Positions 13,559 through 26,049 of a DNA stretch of 64,000 nt are shown here, piece after piece. The notes beneath the pieces are model-generated. The model was not told the origin of the DNA, ran no database searches, and saw nothing but the letters and a program-made list of their open reading frames with translations. The position numbers and the translations under genes are program-made. The stretch is from Desmodesmus armatus (taxonomy: Eukaryota; Chlorophyta; Chlorophyceae; Sphaeropleales; Scenedesmaceae), in NCBI GenBank assembly GCA_007449985.2, contig VIIQ02000741.1, positions 1 to 64,000 on the forward strand, in the 5' to 3' direction. Numbering within the stretch: the first letter of the stretch is position 1; each line of letters starts with the position of its first letter.

Positions 13559-16500
13559 ATGGACAAGCTGGTAGCACATGACGAGGAGGTGCTGAGAGAG
13601 CTAGGGTACAAGCAGGTGCTGTACCGCACCTGGGGTTACCACCGTCACCATCGCCATTTCAGCCATGAGTGTGCTGACAAGCATTTCAGGTGTGTGCATC
13701 CATCATGGAGGTGCCATCATGGCATGTGCCATGTTCACCAGTAGCCTTGCAGCATTCATTAGCATATGATCTATCTGCAACTGCTTGGCCTGTCTACTCC
13801 AGCCCAGACTTTTGGCTGGTAGCAGATAGTCATGTCATGTGCTGAGCGGGCAGAAGTGGCTGGACCTGCTGCCATAGCATCGATGTGCAGCTTTTCATGA
13901 CAATACCGTTGCTCTGACTTCCTCGCAATGGTTACTTGTGCTTCGCTCCTGTTGCTGTATGTGCATGGTGCTTACAGCTTCCTTTGGATTTGGATTGATG
14001 TATGGAGGCCCGGCAGTCTGCGTTTGGGGCTGGATTGCGGTGTCCATGTGCATGCTGTGTGTCGCCCTGGGGGTCGCTGAATTGGCATCTGCCTACCCGA
14101 CCAGTGGCGGGATGTATTACTACCAGTATCGCTTGGCCAGCGACAAAGTTGCATCAGTTGCTTGCTGGGTCACAGGTGCGGCAACAGGCCTATTCCAGAG
14201 CACCATAGCACCCCGAAAAATGCCATGTTCAGTGCCAGCACTGCCATACTGGACTGGCATGCACGCATCATTGCCCAGTGCTGCCTAGCGCAATGCAGCC
14301 ATGCACACTAGCCTACTGTGGGGCGGCCCCCACGCTTTGTGTTCCCCACACTTTGTGTTACCCACAGCTGTCACATGCACACCTGGTTTGTCAGTGCTGC
14401 TCATGCAACGCCCCTCGGTAGTGACCACTGCCAGTGTTCAATACAACTGTCATGTTTGTTGACTGCAGGGTGGCTGAACCTCCTGGGTCAGATTGCTGGA
14501 GTAACCTCTGTGACGTTCCTGTGCTCCGATCTGATCTCCACAATTGCTATCATGGCAAGTACAGTTGAAGGGGCAGAGCCCATCAGCTTCACACCTGAAC
14601 AGGTACAGCACCCAAGGACCGCTTCACAGTATTGCCAGCAACGTCTGGGGTTGCACCCAGTGGGTTACATGTTTCATGGCTGCTGGACAGGTGCACCCTG
14701 ATTGTGCCCCACCATCATTGGGCATCTGTTGCGTTGTATATAAGCAGAGCTTACTCCTAAGCCTTGGCGTTGCTTATTCTTATGCTGTGGTTGCACCTTT
14801 CACCAACCATACTGCAGATCAGCACCTATGCATGCGCATATGGCGCATCACACAGCAGTGTCCTGCTAGCGCGGCCCTGGGACGGCATGTTTTGTCTAAG
14901 CCCCTGTGGATGCAGTCCCTGAGCAGGCTGCCGTGGAGCTGTTTTCAACAACCGTGCTGCCCTGCTTGTGCTGCAAACTGTCCGCCACACAGAGCCTCGG
15001 TATCTTCACCGGATGTCTGCTGCTGTTCACTCTGCTGAACAGCTGCGGCATGCGGGTGCTGACTGTGTGCACACAAGTGGGCGGCATCTTCCACCTGGTT
15101 GCTGTGGCTCTGCTTGTGTTCATGGTGCCCCTCATGGCCACACAGCACCAGCCGGCAAGCTGGGTGTTTGGCCACTTTGAGAAGGAACAGGCACAGGACG
15201 TTGGCATCATGAACCCCTTGTGAGTTATGCGTAGCAATGGGTGCAGGGGTCCGCTCACAGCTGTGCATGCAGTGGTGTGCAGTCTTTTGTGGAGCGGTAC
15301 AGGGGGGCAGGGGCAGCACCACATTATGTCAATGCCATCAGGCGTAGCAAATGCATATGCTGCTGACAATGTGGGTTTCTGGGTACCACGGGGCCCCTCA
15401 CACCTCTCCAGGTCTTGAACTCAATGCCGCCGCCTGTACTGCTCCCTCCTGCCTTGCCGGTTTGCTGCAGCAACATTGCCATCCTTGGTCTGCTGCTCCC
15501 TGCCTGGTCCTACACCGGCATGGATGGGCCCTGCCACATGAGTGAAGAGGTGGCCGGAGCAGACCTTGGCCCACCCAAGGCCGTCCTTGTGGGCTGGGGA
15601 GTCATGTTTGTGGGTGGGCTCAGCCTGATCATAAGCCTCCTGTTCAGCATTACTGACCTTTCATATGTTCTGAGCAAGGATTCACCTGCTGGCGGGAATG
15701 CGATGGCCCAGATCATCTACGATGCGTCCATGCAGCGCTTTGGCAACCCCAAGGCTGCCATCTTCCTGATGGTCATTGTGCTACTGGGCGTCTTCTTCTG
15801 CTGCGTGTCAGGAATGACGTACATTTCGCGGTGAGTTGGGAGCGCCCTTGGTCTCTTGATGGCTCGGAGCTAGGGGTGGTTGCTGGAACTTCCATGAGGC
15901 TCATGCCACAGCATCACACACTGGCAGGGGCTTGCTGCTATTGTCATGCACTGCAGCTTCTGTCAAACTGGGGTCTGGATGTCACAGTCAGGGATAGAGT
16001 TGTTGCATCAAGCAATCAGCAACAGCCTCCCAGTCCATGCCATGTTGAGCAGCTGTGCTGGGTGCAAAGTTCTGTGCTTGGGTTGCAGCCTGAAGTAGCT
16101 GCTGGGCTGCTTGCTGGTGTGATGCAGGCGCCTTCTAGCCCTAGTGTCTGAGCAGTGGAGAGCCTGCAGTTTAGTTGCTGGGGGTCCCATCTGCTGCTCT
16201 CACTGACAAACTTCACATCCTGAATTTCTGCTGCTGTGCCGCTTGCCGTCTGTGTCGCCGTTGCGCCTGCCACTGCAGCATTCTGTTCTGCTACGCACGT
16301 GATCGCGCCGTGCCCTTCTCTTCCGTCTGGTCAAAGGTTGACTCCCGCACCAAGTCCCCACTCCTGGCAGTTTGGGGTGTGGCGCTCGGGGCGTTCCTTT
16401 TGGGGCTGCCAGCTCTCGGCAGCGCGACAGCCTTCAGCGCTTTGCTGTCACTCAGCACAATCTCACTCGTTTTCGTGTACGTCACACCAATCACGGCCCG

Positions 16501-16822
16501 TATCTCTTGGGGCCGGAGCTACTTCAAGCCGGGACCCTTCCACCTCGGCGTGTGGGCTTACCCTGTGGGAGCCATCGCGACCCTGTGGATGGTGTTTGCT
16601 ACTATCGTGTTCTGCCTGCCCACTGAGTTGCCGCCTAGTGCTGACAACCTCAACTATGCTAGCGTGGCATTCATCGGCACCACAACAATCAGCTTGCTGA
16701 TGTTTTACTTCCCCAAGATTGGGGCATACAAGTGGTTCAAGGGTCCAGTGCATACTGTGGACGATGACAGCGCACATGTGGGCGGTGACATTGGCAAGAA
16801 GGATGTCGATGCATTTGTGTGA
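13559..16822 (+). CDS. APC-family amino acid permease (BAT1/GABA-permease-like), one frame break
   Basis: This is a membrane transporter for amino acids or related amines (known for the family; substrate not predictable). Exons: 13559-13689 (frame changes at 13634), 13978-14175, 14469-14602, 14927-15219, 15471-15830 and 16279-16822, about 552 aa, with matching phases. The N-terminus DEEVLRELGYKQVLYRTW is typical. It is followed by TM1 (VTIAISAMSVLTS), the AELASAYPTSGGMYYYQ signature, GWLNLLGQIAG, a long TM pair with MATQHQPASWVFGHF, YTGMDGPCHMSEE, and CYARDRAVPFSSVW before the last four TM segments. This order and length fit yeast Uga4 and plant BAT1. A one-base excess G at 13634 (or two missing bases) breaks the frame before TM1. 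The start was chosen as the ATG just before the conserved LGYKQ motif. Confidence 0.82.
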
Positions 16823-17335
16823 GGTTTGGCTGATGTCAGTGCACATGTGTGAGGTTGGCTGATGTCAGTGCACTTGTGTGAGGTTTGGCTGATGTCAGTG
16901 CACTTGTGTGAGGCTTGGCTGATGTCAGTGCACTTGTGTGAGGTTTGGCTGATGTCAGTGCACTTGTGTGGGGCTTGGCTGATGTCAGTGCACTTGTGTG
17001 AGGTTTGGCTGATGTCAGTGCTTTTGTGTGAGGCTTGGCTCAGTGCTTTTGTGTGAGGCTTGGCTGATGTCAGTGCATTTGTGTGAGGCTTGGCTCAGTG
17101 CTTTTGTGTGAGGCTTGGCTGATGTCAGTGCATTTGTGTGAGCCTCAGCTGATGTCAGTGCATCTGTGTGAGGCTGGCTGATGTCAGTGCTTTTGTGAGA
17201 GGCTCGGATAATGTCAGTGCACTTGTGTGAGGCTTGGCTGATGTCAGTGCATCTGCGGGAGGTCCGGCTGATGTCAGTGCATCTGTGTGAGGTCCGGCTG
17301 GTGTCAGTGCGTTTGTGAATGGCTTGGCTGCCACA
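16802..17335 (+). repeat. 30-bp minisatellite growing out of the permease stop codon
   Basis: Units begin GATGTCAGTGCACTTGTGTG and end TTTGGCT with a period of 30, starting at 16802, 16832, 16861, 16891, 16921 and so on to about 17310, with some truncated units. The first unit, 16802-16831, is the last six codons and stop of the permease plus nine 3' bases. The array therefore appears to derive from the gene's own end. It would be transcribed as 3' UTR. Confidence 0.9.
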
Positions 17336-19489
17336 GTGGGTGTCCTCCCCAGGGACCCCGTTGTATTCCCAGCGGCATCCTGTTGTATCCCCAGAGGGAT
17401 CCTGTTCCCTGATGTCAATATGCGCTTGTATTTACAGTGCTGCAAGAGTGCGCGGTTTGACGCAGTCTCGTCTTTGCTGTTTGGCTTGGGCATGATTCAC
17501 CATGGAGCTCCCCGTCGGACGCATGTGCTTGTGTGTATCCCAGATATGTAGTCTGGCTACGCATAGGCATGCATGCATTGATGTTGGCATCATCTTATGG
17601 GGCCTAGCATGCAATGTCAGCTGTGAGCTCTGGGGCTAGCCATCGCGACTCTGTTGTTTGTTGATGCTGTTGTAGCCAGTTACAGCAGGTCAGGAACAGG
17701 TACAGCAGATCAGCCATGTCAGTAGGGCTCTTGTGCCAGATTGTAGAGCTTGTGACAAGTGATATGGTGTGACATGGGTTTCTTCCGGTGCACTCCAGCC
17801 CGTCCTTTGGGATGCTGTGGCTTATGTGCGTGAGGGTTCTACCTCAGTCCGACTGAGGAAGTTCTTTGCTGATCGCTGATTTTGGGTTTCATCAGGTTGG
17901 TTTCCAGGGGTTCCAGCAGGGGTTTTCTTTGCTGATCAGCGTGATCGCTGCCTCACACTTGGCGATCCATCTTTTGTTCTGCCTCATGGCTCTGGTTTGG
18001 GAAAGCGTGGATGACGGGGTGTTTGACAGGCTTTGTAAACCCAATTTCCGCCTGCAGGGGTTGTGTTGTTGAGGGTTCATGTGGCCTGATTTGCAACATG
18101 GCACGTATGTGTGTCATGCCACAAGTGACTCAGAGTGGCTCACTACTGCAGCAGTACGCCCTTGAAGCGCAAGGCCTTGCGTTTCAAGCCTAGGCAGGTA
18201 TGCATTTGCAGATGCCGTCGACTGCGAGTGTCTCTGGTGTATCAGTGTGAGCCTGTGGGAGTCGTGTGCAGTGGAAAAAGCTGCCATCTGTGTCAGGTTG
18301 CGAAGGCCATGCAGCATGGCAGTGCATTCAACCAGGCAACATCAGCGTGCATACATCAACTTGATGTTGAACTTGCGGAAAGCACCCAGGTGTGCAGTGG
18401 TGTTTGCTGTGCGGGTATACACTGGCTGCCAGGCCTGGCCAGTGCGAAATCGTTGATCAACAAGTTTGAGGTATATCAGTTCGGCTACCAGAGGTCTTGT
18501 GACAGGTTGCACAGCTTGCCATGGCACAGTTGCATCACTTTCCGAAAGTTGACCCCCCCCCCTTTTTGGGGATGCTGCTGGTTCACGGGTGTGTGGGGTT
18601 GCAGCATGCTATGGGGTTGAACTTGTCTGTTACTTCTTCTTTCTCTGTTCTCTGTTCTCTGTCTTCTTTTTCTCTGTTACTCTTTCCTGCAGCACAATCT
18701 CAGATGTGGCACACCCTTGGGCTTGCTGTCTTGTCGTTCTGTCTTGAACAAGGCTTGCATGGTGGGCTTTGCGCACGGCTGTGCACATCCAATGTCCACC
18801 TGCGATGGGGACCCTCTATCACAGTTGGCAGCAGTGCGCTGCAGGTCGTCTACAGCACTTGAAGGGCTAGCTGCAGAGTTGCACAGCAAGAGAGATGATG
18901 CTGGCAGTAGCAGTCAGACATCTGCTACAGATAGCCGTTGCCAGGCTGTGTGCAGCAGTGACTATACAGCTTGCATGTCAGGCCTCAGCCCCGCCTTGCC
19001 TCGGGCAGGCAGTTACATGTTCTCTTCATTTCTTTCTTTCTGTTTCTAGTCAGCGTAGGTTGGATGAGGTTGGGTTGTGATCACATGTGTGCGTTCAGAA
19101 ACTTCTTGTCAGCGCTGGGCTGACTCTCACACCTGAGCCCTATGCATACATGCTGCACTGGGGAAAGGGCAGCGATAGCGAGTAGGGAGGTGCTTGTCCA
19201 GCAAAACGCCATGGCTGCTTGCTGGCTGATCGGTCGCCGGTGTGACGGCGCATGCAAACCGCTCAGGGGCAGATTGCGGTGCTGTGCAACGTAACTCTGC
19301 ATGTGATTGGTCCATGGGCATGGTTATTTTGGTCTCAATGAGCTTGATTACATGGTCATGCCCTGCATGCTGGCGGCCTGCAAACTTTAAGCAGTTGGTG
19401 TTGCATGTGTGATCAATGACCAAAGCACGGGTTTTGTGCTTTGGTGTCCAACTGCACATGCGTGAGTCATCATGACCTGGCAGAGCCTG
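17336..19489. other. Gene-free stretch of 2.1 kb
   Basis: I saw no frame with supporting splice sites or a recognisable motif. The region contains TC-rich stretches near 18630-18690 and 19020-19050 and an 11-base C/T run near 18548. It could hold a long 3' UTR or non-coding transcript of the permease, but nothing in the sequence shows it. Confidence 0.4.
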
Positions 19490-19934
19490 CCAGCGAGACT
19501 GGCAGCATGCGGTGTTGCATCATAATGTGGCATGGTGGTTGGTGTCACAGCACAGTTTCGTCAGTCACTGTGCCTGCCAGCAAGAATGGCAGCATGTGCA
19601 CATGCTTGGACTGACTTGGACTGCAACACGTGTTGCAGTCCAATTTGATCATTTTGGGCATGGTGGTTGGTGTCTTGCCGTGAAATGTCTTGTCGTGAAT
19701 GCGCCACTGGCGAGTCATGCCTGCAAGCAAGACTGGGAGCAGGTGGTGTTGCAGTTGGATACGATCAATGGGCATGGTGACGTCACAGCTTGATTGCGCC
19801 AGTCATGCAGACCAGCAACACTGGCAACAAGTGATGTTGGACTTGATGTGATCGATGGCATTGTGACTGTGTCTCTCTTCCTGCGACATTGGCAGCATGT
19901 GGTGTTGCAGTTGGGTGGGGGTGTCAGGAAGGAT
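19490..19934 (+). repeat. Degenerate tandem repeats with GCCAGCAAGACTGG-like core
   Basis: Variants of GCCAGCAAGACTGGCAGCA followed by TGTGGTGTTGCAGTTGG and a GATCAATGGGCATGGTG-like motif recur at about 19490, 19572, 19725, 19810 and 19890. Spacing is irregular (about 80-150 bases) and copies are diverged. The 28-bp palindrome lies inside this block, and the dispersed repeat copy 2 follows directly. Confidence 0.5.
19616..19643. repeat. Perfect 28-bp palindrome centred on CACGTG
   Basis: Each base from 19616 to 19629 is complementary to its mirror position in 19630-19643, with no spacer. The centre is CACGTG (a G-box/E-box core) flanked by GCAA and TTGC. The arms begin TTGGACTGCAA. It could form a cruciform or bind a dimeric factor. 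It is within degenerate repeats and more than 800 bases from any gene end I can see. Confidence 0.9.
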
Positions 19935-20125
19935 TCCGGCTGCTGCCCAATTGGCTCCTGGAGTTGTTTGTTCATGCTGAGAGTAGCTTGAGCAGCAGTG
20001 GGTGAGTGTGCCACATGGAAATGGCCAGCTGTCAAGTTGTCGAATGGCCATGGCAGTTGTTCAGGTGCCTGTTGAATTTCTGACCGTGCGAGGGTCATGT
20101 GCCGGGGTGCGTGCCCGGCAAGGAA
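19935..20125 (+). repeat. Dispersed repeat, copy 2 (partner at 1990-2190)
   Basis: This is the second copy of the diverged repeat described at 1990-2190, in the same orientation. Shared words include GTAGCTTGAGCAGC, GTGGGTGAGTGTGCCACATG and GGGGTGCGTGCC. Confidence 0.6.
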
Positions 20126-20454
20126 AGAATTGCCTGTTTGTGGAGTGAGTATCTGCTGTCGGATTTGAGCAGCTCAGGAGGGGGTAGATATCCCCTGGGG
20201 GCAAAATTTTCCTGTGAGTGTAACACATTGAGATTCTAGTACAAGAGAAGCGCATACATCCATAGTAGCAGCAGACAGCAAAAGCTCGCGGCCCCAGGTG
20301 ATAAGTCCTGCTGCTGCAAGGACTTCTGGTGCAGTTGTTGAAGCCCAGTGTCTACTACACTATGCAAGACTTGCCCAATACGTACGACAAAACACAAAAT
20401 ATACATACAGATAGCAAACCCCACACTCTCAACCCTGCTGCTGCTAAGCCGTCA

Positions 20455-23400
20455 TCATGAGTCACGGGGTTCTGCTGCCGCTGCCGCCTGCGCCAGCTTC
20501 TTGCACAGTCCCTGATGCTGCTGCCTGTCCGCTGCATGACAAGCACGGGAGCAGTACCTGCAGTTGCAGCAGCCAGCAGAGACTGATTGTCAGCGAACAT
20601 GGTGTGGTAGCAAATTGCCATTCATACATTATCTCAACAACATCAACGGCAGCATGTGTCAGGATGTATTTTGACCCAAACCCACGGTGGGTGACCTCCT
20701 GTGTTGAGGCCACCAGCACTGATAGCCTGGGGCGCTGACTGTAACCACAGCCAACGGACTGCATGTGTATCTCCATTCAAGGCAACCACTGCTGTGACGG
20801 CAGCTGTGAAATGGCATGAGTGAGTGGTTACACTGTCTGAGCAGCGCCACGATATGCACACAACAGCAGGGCCTCTGTTGGTTGTTATTGACCCGCTCAC
20901 CTCGCTGCAACAACTTGTTGAAGTACTCCCTGACGAGGCGCAGCCGTCGACCCTCCAGCCTGCAGCCCCAGGCACCCTCCACACACGCAGCCCTTGCCCC
21001 GCACCAGCGCAAAGCCTGCACTGACCCCGCTGAGGTTGGTGCAGCGGGGGTTGCTGCAGCAGGAGCTGCTGGGCACAGCAGCACACAGCGCCTCCCCAGC
21101 TGCAACCAACAATGTTGGCAGCGGCAGGGCGTGGGGGTTCACAGGAATTGACAGCGGGTCCATCCCAACCAAGTATGGGGTGAGCGCTGCATTGAGGGGC
21201 AGCAGCACCTTTTGCAGAGCTGTATGCGCTGTGTGCACTCCAGCAAGCAGCCAGTCAGCTGGTGCCTGCTGCTGCTGGTTACCGCCATAGTGCTGGGCAG
21301 CATCGCCTGTACTTCCTGCGACAGCATGGCGACTACCCTCATGACTGCTGCTTGTGCTGCCACTGCTACCCATTGCGCTCAGGGCCTTCATCAGGAGGGA
21401 GCTGCCGGCCTGGAGCGTTGGGTCACTGCTGCACGCCAACAGCTGTTCTGCTGCTGCCAGCATGCTGGTTATGCCGTCAGTTGGGGCCGCAATGACTACT
21501 TGTCCTGCACGCTGCTGCAGCGACTGGCTGATGGATTCCAGACAGGTGACAGTGCCACGCACTGTCTGCTGCAGCATGTCAGCCTGCACCCTTAGTGCAT
21601 CTGATAGCTTGCTGTCTATGGGATCGCCAGCCTGGACAACGGTCCCAGTTGCCATGATTGACAGCCAAGCCCGTAGTTGTGCCCTCAGCTTTATCCCCTG
21701 ATGCTCGGGGCTTGAAGTGCTGCTGCTGCTGCTGCTGTCACCTGCGCCAGGTGGGGTGACCGCACTCGCCAGCGACAGCAAGCAGCGGCCGACAAACAAC
21801 AAGCCAGCAGCCAGGGACTGGGAGATGCCACAGCTGCTGCCACTTGCTGCCATGGCTTCTGACCGCTGCAGCATCTGCAAAAGCTGCGCACACAGTCTCG
21901 AGCTGATCGGGTCAATACTGTAGCCTGAGCTGAGCAGCAGGCTGTTGTAGGTCAGCAGCAGTGAGGTGCAGGACTGCAGCAGCTGCTGGCCCTGTACGGA
22001 TCCCAGCACAATCCCATAGGGCACCGCTAGGCTCACAGCTGCCTCAGCAGCAGGATAGCCAATAGCAAAGCAGGCATTCTCCCACAAGTGGTCCTGCTGT
22101 AGCGCCGTCAGGACCTCGGGTTTTGCTGCCAGGGAGACTTCATGGCGTCTGACTGCTGCCTCCACCAGCTGCAGGGCGTATGCAACCCTCTGGAGCTGCT
22201 TCAGCTGCATAGCAGTGTCTGTCTCTGTGCCTGCACTGTATGCCTGCGCAGCCAAGTGTTGCAGCAGCACCACCAGCAGCTGGGCACACTGAAAGCTGAC
22301 AGGAGTAGCGGCAGCAGGCTGCACTGCCTCAGCTGGGGTAGCCTCGCCCTCTAGCTGCAGGACTGCTTTTGTGAGACCTCCTGCAAGGGACAGGCACCGC
22401 AGCCACCCGTCACTTGCAGGCCCTGCCGCTGCTGCTCCTGCTGCCCCTGTTGCAGCTTCCATCCCACCAGCTGCCAGCATTGCTGCTGCTGCATGGGATT
22501 CTGTGCGACCGCCGGGCGCGGGAGACCCTGACGCTGCTGCGCTTCCCCCCTGGCGCTCAGTAGTGGACAGCTCAGGAGACTGCTGTGCTGATGGCTTGTC
22601 TGTTATCAACGCACTAGCTGCTGCCACTGCAGCAGACACCAGGGGCATGGCAGCTGCACCCTGAAGGCTAACAGCCGCTGCTGCAGTTGCAAGCAGCGTG
22701 CATGCAAGGCTGCAGGTACTGCTGCTGGTGCTGCTTCCAGCAGTCTTTGCAACATGCCGGCACACTGCTGACAGGGCTGCTGCTGTGTGGGTGCAGCTGG
22801 CGATTGTGAGGACAGGTTTTGAGGCCAGGGCAGCTGGCAGGCCATGTGCTGAGCCAGAACAACCACAGAGGCTAGTCCTGCTGCTGGTGCAAATGCTGGT
22901 GTTGCCTGTGCTGCCTGAGCTGCTGCTGGGGCCCCGTAGGCCTGAAGTGTCCACACTTTGGCTGGATCCACCAAATTGGCCCATCAAAGCACCACAGTCC
23001 TGCATAGCCCACACTGCTGCAGCTGCAGTGCCTGCAGCACCCACAACCCCTGAGGAGCTAGCAGCAGCTGCACTGGGCTGTGTGCTCGCCAGCACTGCAG
23101 CTGCTTCCTGCAGTGTGAGGGGGAGGGCAAGGTCTGCCCACTGGCGCTTGCACACAGCCTTCCAAGCCACAACTGCTGCCCTGCTTGGTGATGCCAGTGG
23201 CTGCTTGGCCTGCAGTGTGTCTGCATGCTGCAGCAAGTAGCCCTCAGCTAGCTCAGCTATGCTCTTGCTGGCCAGCAAAAGCATGGCACTGTCGCTGGTG
23301 CTGCTGCTGTCAGTTGCTGCACCACAGACTGTTGCTGCGCTGCAGGCTGCACTCTCCTGCTGCATGCTGCTGTCAGCACACTGCTGCGTGAAGCTCTCAC

Positions 23401-26049
23401 GCTTGCACTCAGCATGCAGCACCAGCTGGTGCAGGCAGGCCGTCAGCAGAGCTTGCAGCAGCGGTATTGCATTGCCCGACAGCACACCACAGAGGGCCTG
23501 TGCTGAGGCAGACAGGCTGGGCGGCTGCTTGTACTGCTGTTCAGCCATCTGCTGCTGGTGCAGCACCAAGCCGAGGGGCTCCAGCACTAGAGCTGCCACC
23601 TCCAACACTGCTACTGCAACAGGACCGGCCAGCAGCGCTGACTGCTCTGTGTTCTTGGCAGCAGTGCTGCTGCTGGAGGGAACACTGGGCACACCTGAAG
23701 CGGCGCCGCAGCTCACGGCATGAGCATTTGTGCCCGCCTGCATGTGTGGGAGCTGTGACATCAGCTGCGCTGCACCCTTCAGGGCGCTGCTCAGCAGGCT
23801 GTGCAGACCTTTTGCATCAGGGATGCTGCTGGGCCAGATGCGGCACAGGGCTGCTGTCCACTGGTACACCAGCAGCAGCTGTGCCAGCTGATGCTGGGTG
23901 GCGGCAGGCTGCAGCGGCAGGCTGCTGCCTGCAGTGAGGCTACCAGCATCTGCATTGGGCTTGGAAGGTTGTGCTGCAAGGCCTGATGATAAGGGATTCA
24001 ATCCCTGCACAACACAAATACAACATGAAGCTGGTGTTCTGGCAGGAACACATATGGGGTGCATCAGCAGAATTATGTGTCACTGAGTGTGTGTGCTGCT
24101 GCGGATGAACAACAGCTCACATGAGCCCAGCATGATAGAACTCTTCCTGGAGGCTTTCACAGTTCCAGCGAAGCCACGTTGGTTGCAGTAGATGTAAACT
24201 GCCAATGAGTCGTGACAGCAGTTCTGCAATTCCCACAGTCATTGCTGCATCAACTGGAGCCAATGCAGGCGCCAATGCAGACATGCCGGCATGCCTGAAC
24301 AGCCTTAGCTTTGAAGCTAGCTGTAAACCCCTAGTACCTACCCTTGCATGGCCCCGCCTGTCTCCAGGAAGTGTATGCTTGGCATCCTGGCGGCACACAG
24401 CGTCCAGGTGCCAGCACAGGCGATCACACAGGCCGGACTTGCTGGCAGCCAGGGCAACATCCAGGGCGGTCGCCTTGCTGGCTGCCGGCAGTGCTGCCGT
24501 CTGTTGTGCGTCTGCAGAGGTCGCACCTGACGTCATGATGCTGGTTGCAGGCAGCAAGACATGCCTGCAGGCATACAGCCGTCAAGGTTGCCTGTGCGCC
24601 ACGGAAGCTTCCATTCAGCAAGTGCATTACAGCTTGACATGGCTGCTGAACAGACACCCTTGTTGCTCAGGGTTTGAGATGCGTGGGCCCCAGACCTAAC
24701 GGGTGCGCACAGGTGTATGGTTAGAGCTGCCGCATGCCGTTGAAAATCTGTTGTACTGCCACCCGGCTAGCAAACTAAACCCTCAGTTGCCACCTGAATC
24801 AGCCCTAGTTGCCACAGCAGCTGCTCACAATGAAGTGGAATATTTAGATGTGCTGCATCCACCAAGGACACATGCCACATGTGACGGGTACAATCTGCTG
24901 TTGGAGCGCTGCATCACTTGTGGCTGACCAGAGCTGCTCACTTTCGAAACTCCCTCAGAGCTTCCTGCACAGCAACCAGCTTGTGCTTGCCAGCAGGGTC
25001 CAGCAGCTTGGCAGCCAGGACGGGCAGCAACTCAGATTGAAGCCGAAAGATCAGGTGTGGTGGGCTTGGTAAACCGTTGCCGGCACCGCACAGGTAGTGC
25101 ATTTCCCGGAAGCAAGCAGCTGGCGTAGCCAGCACACTGACAGTCCCTGGAGCAGACACCAATGTCACCGTGACGGTCGACCAGCTTTTCAACTGTGGGA
25201 CACGCTGACGCATGCCATGACGTCGCGTGCTCTGGGAGGGCTGGGTGCATCACGTGTGCCAGCCGCAGCACCTCTGCTGCTGCTGCTGCCACTGCTGGTG
25301 CTGGGTTTTGCGGTTGCGCCCAGACCCTTGCCTGACCCTGCATGCCCGGTGCTTGCAAATGCATAGCTCGTGCTGCTGCAGCTGCTAGTGCCTCGCTGGG
25401 AGCTGCTGCTGGTGCTGTTGGTGCTGTTGGTGCTGACAGAGCTGTGGGCATGGCTGGTTGCCTGGTCTGCACTGCTGGCCCCAACTGTGTCAGACCCTGC
25501 AGGACTGAGCAGCCCAGGCTTCGACAGCATGCTAGCAGGGCTGTCAGAGCTCTTCCTGAAATGGGTATGGTGCCTCCAGTTATCCAACTAGCTGGCATGA
25601 GCAAGGTAGCCCTGCAGGACAGCAAAGCCACAGCAGTAAGCACGATGGTACCATTCTTGCCTCGTGGCCGTGGCCAAGCAGCACAGATAAGGCAGCACCA
25701 CAGACTCCTGCACCAGCTGCAGGCAGAATTCGCTATGCGCCCGCAGTCTACAGTTGATCTCGCATTGTTGCTGGGCACCGACTGATCTTTTGCAAGCAAA
25801 ATACCACACAAAGGTTTTGATTGTACACAATGGGAATGACTCGACATGCAAGGATCACCCATGCGCTCTGTCCATGATAGTAGTCCCAGGTTCAGCAGCT
25901 GTGCACAGCAGCAGCAGGTGTTGTAGGCGGGTGGCTTACCCTGCATCAGCCTTTCCCCGCTGCTTGGGGTCAGCCCCTTGAACAGTTTTGAAGTACTTCT
26001 GCAGCTCTTCCGCGCTTTGGAAAAATGTGACAGGCGTGTTGCGATCCAT
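20455..26049 (-). CDS. MYND-type zinc finger protein, paralogue M1 (frameshift in an early exon)
   Basis: MYND fingers bind proline-rich partners. The role of this large alga protein is unknown. Supported exons: candidate first exon 26049-25940 (MDRNTPVTFFQSAEELQKYF, GTAAGC donor), an exon ending at 24942, then 24564-24342, 24004-20901 and 20557-20455 with stop TGA. The large exon alone codes for about 1,034 aa with LVYQWTAALCRIWPSSI, EGYLLQHADTLQAKQP and GSVQGQQLLQSC blocks shared with M2-M4. The finger is split by the last intron: CCSNPRC and CVCGGC before it, YCSRAC with H and C after it, all eight ligands present. In the exon ending at 24942 the CSRDCQCAGYAS motif and the RLQSELLPVLAAKLLDP block are in different frames, with an extra base near 25104-25110. 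A second shift near 25200 is possible. It is divergent from M2. Confidence 0.7.

Noticed and set aside
22698..23937. Long plus-strand frames opposite the M1 giant exon
   Set aside because: They are antisense shadows of a 1,034-codon exon supported by three paralogues.
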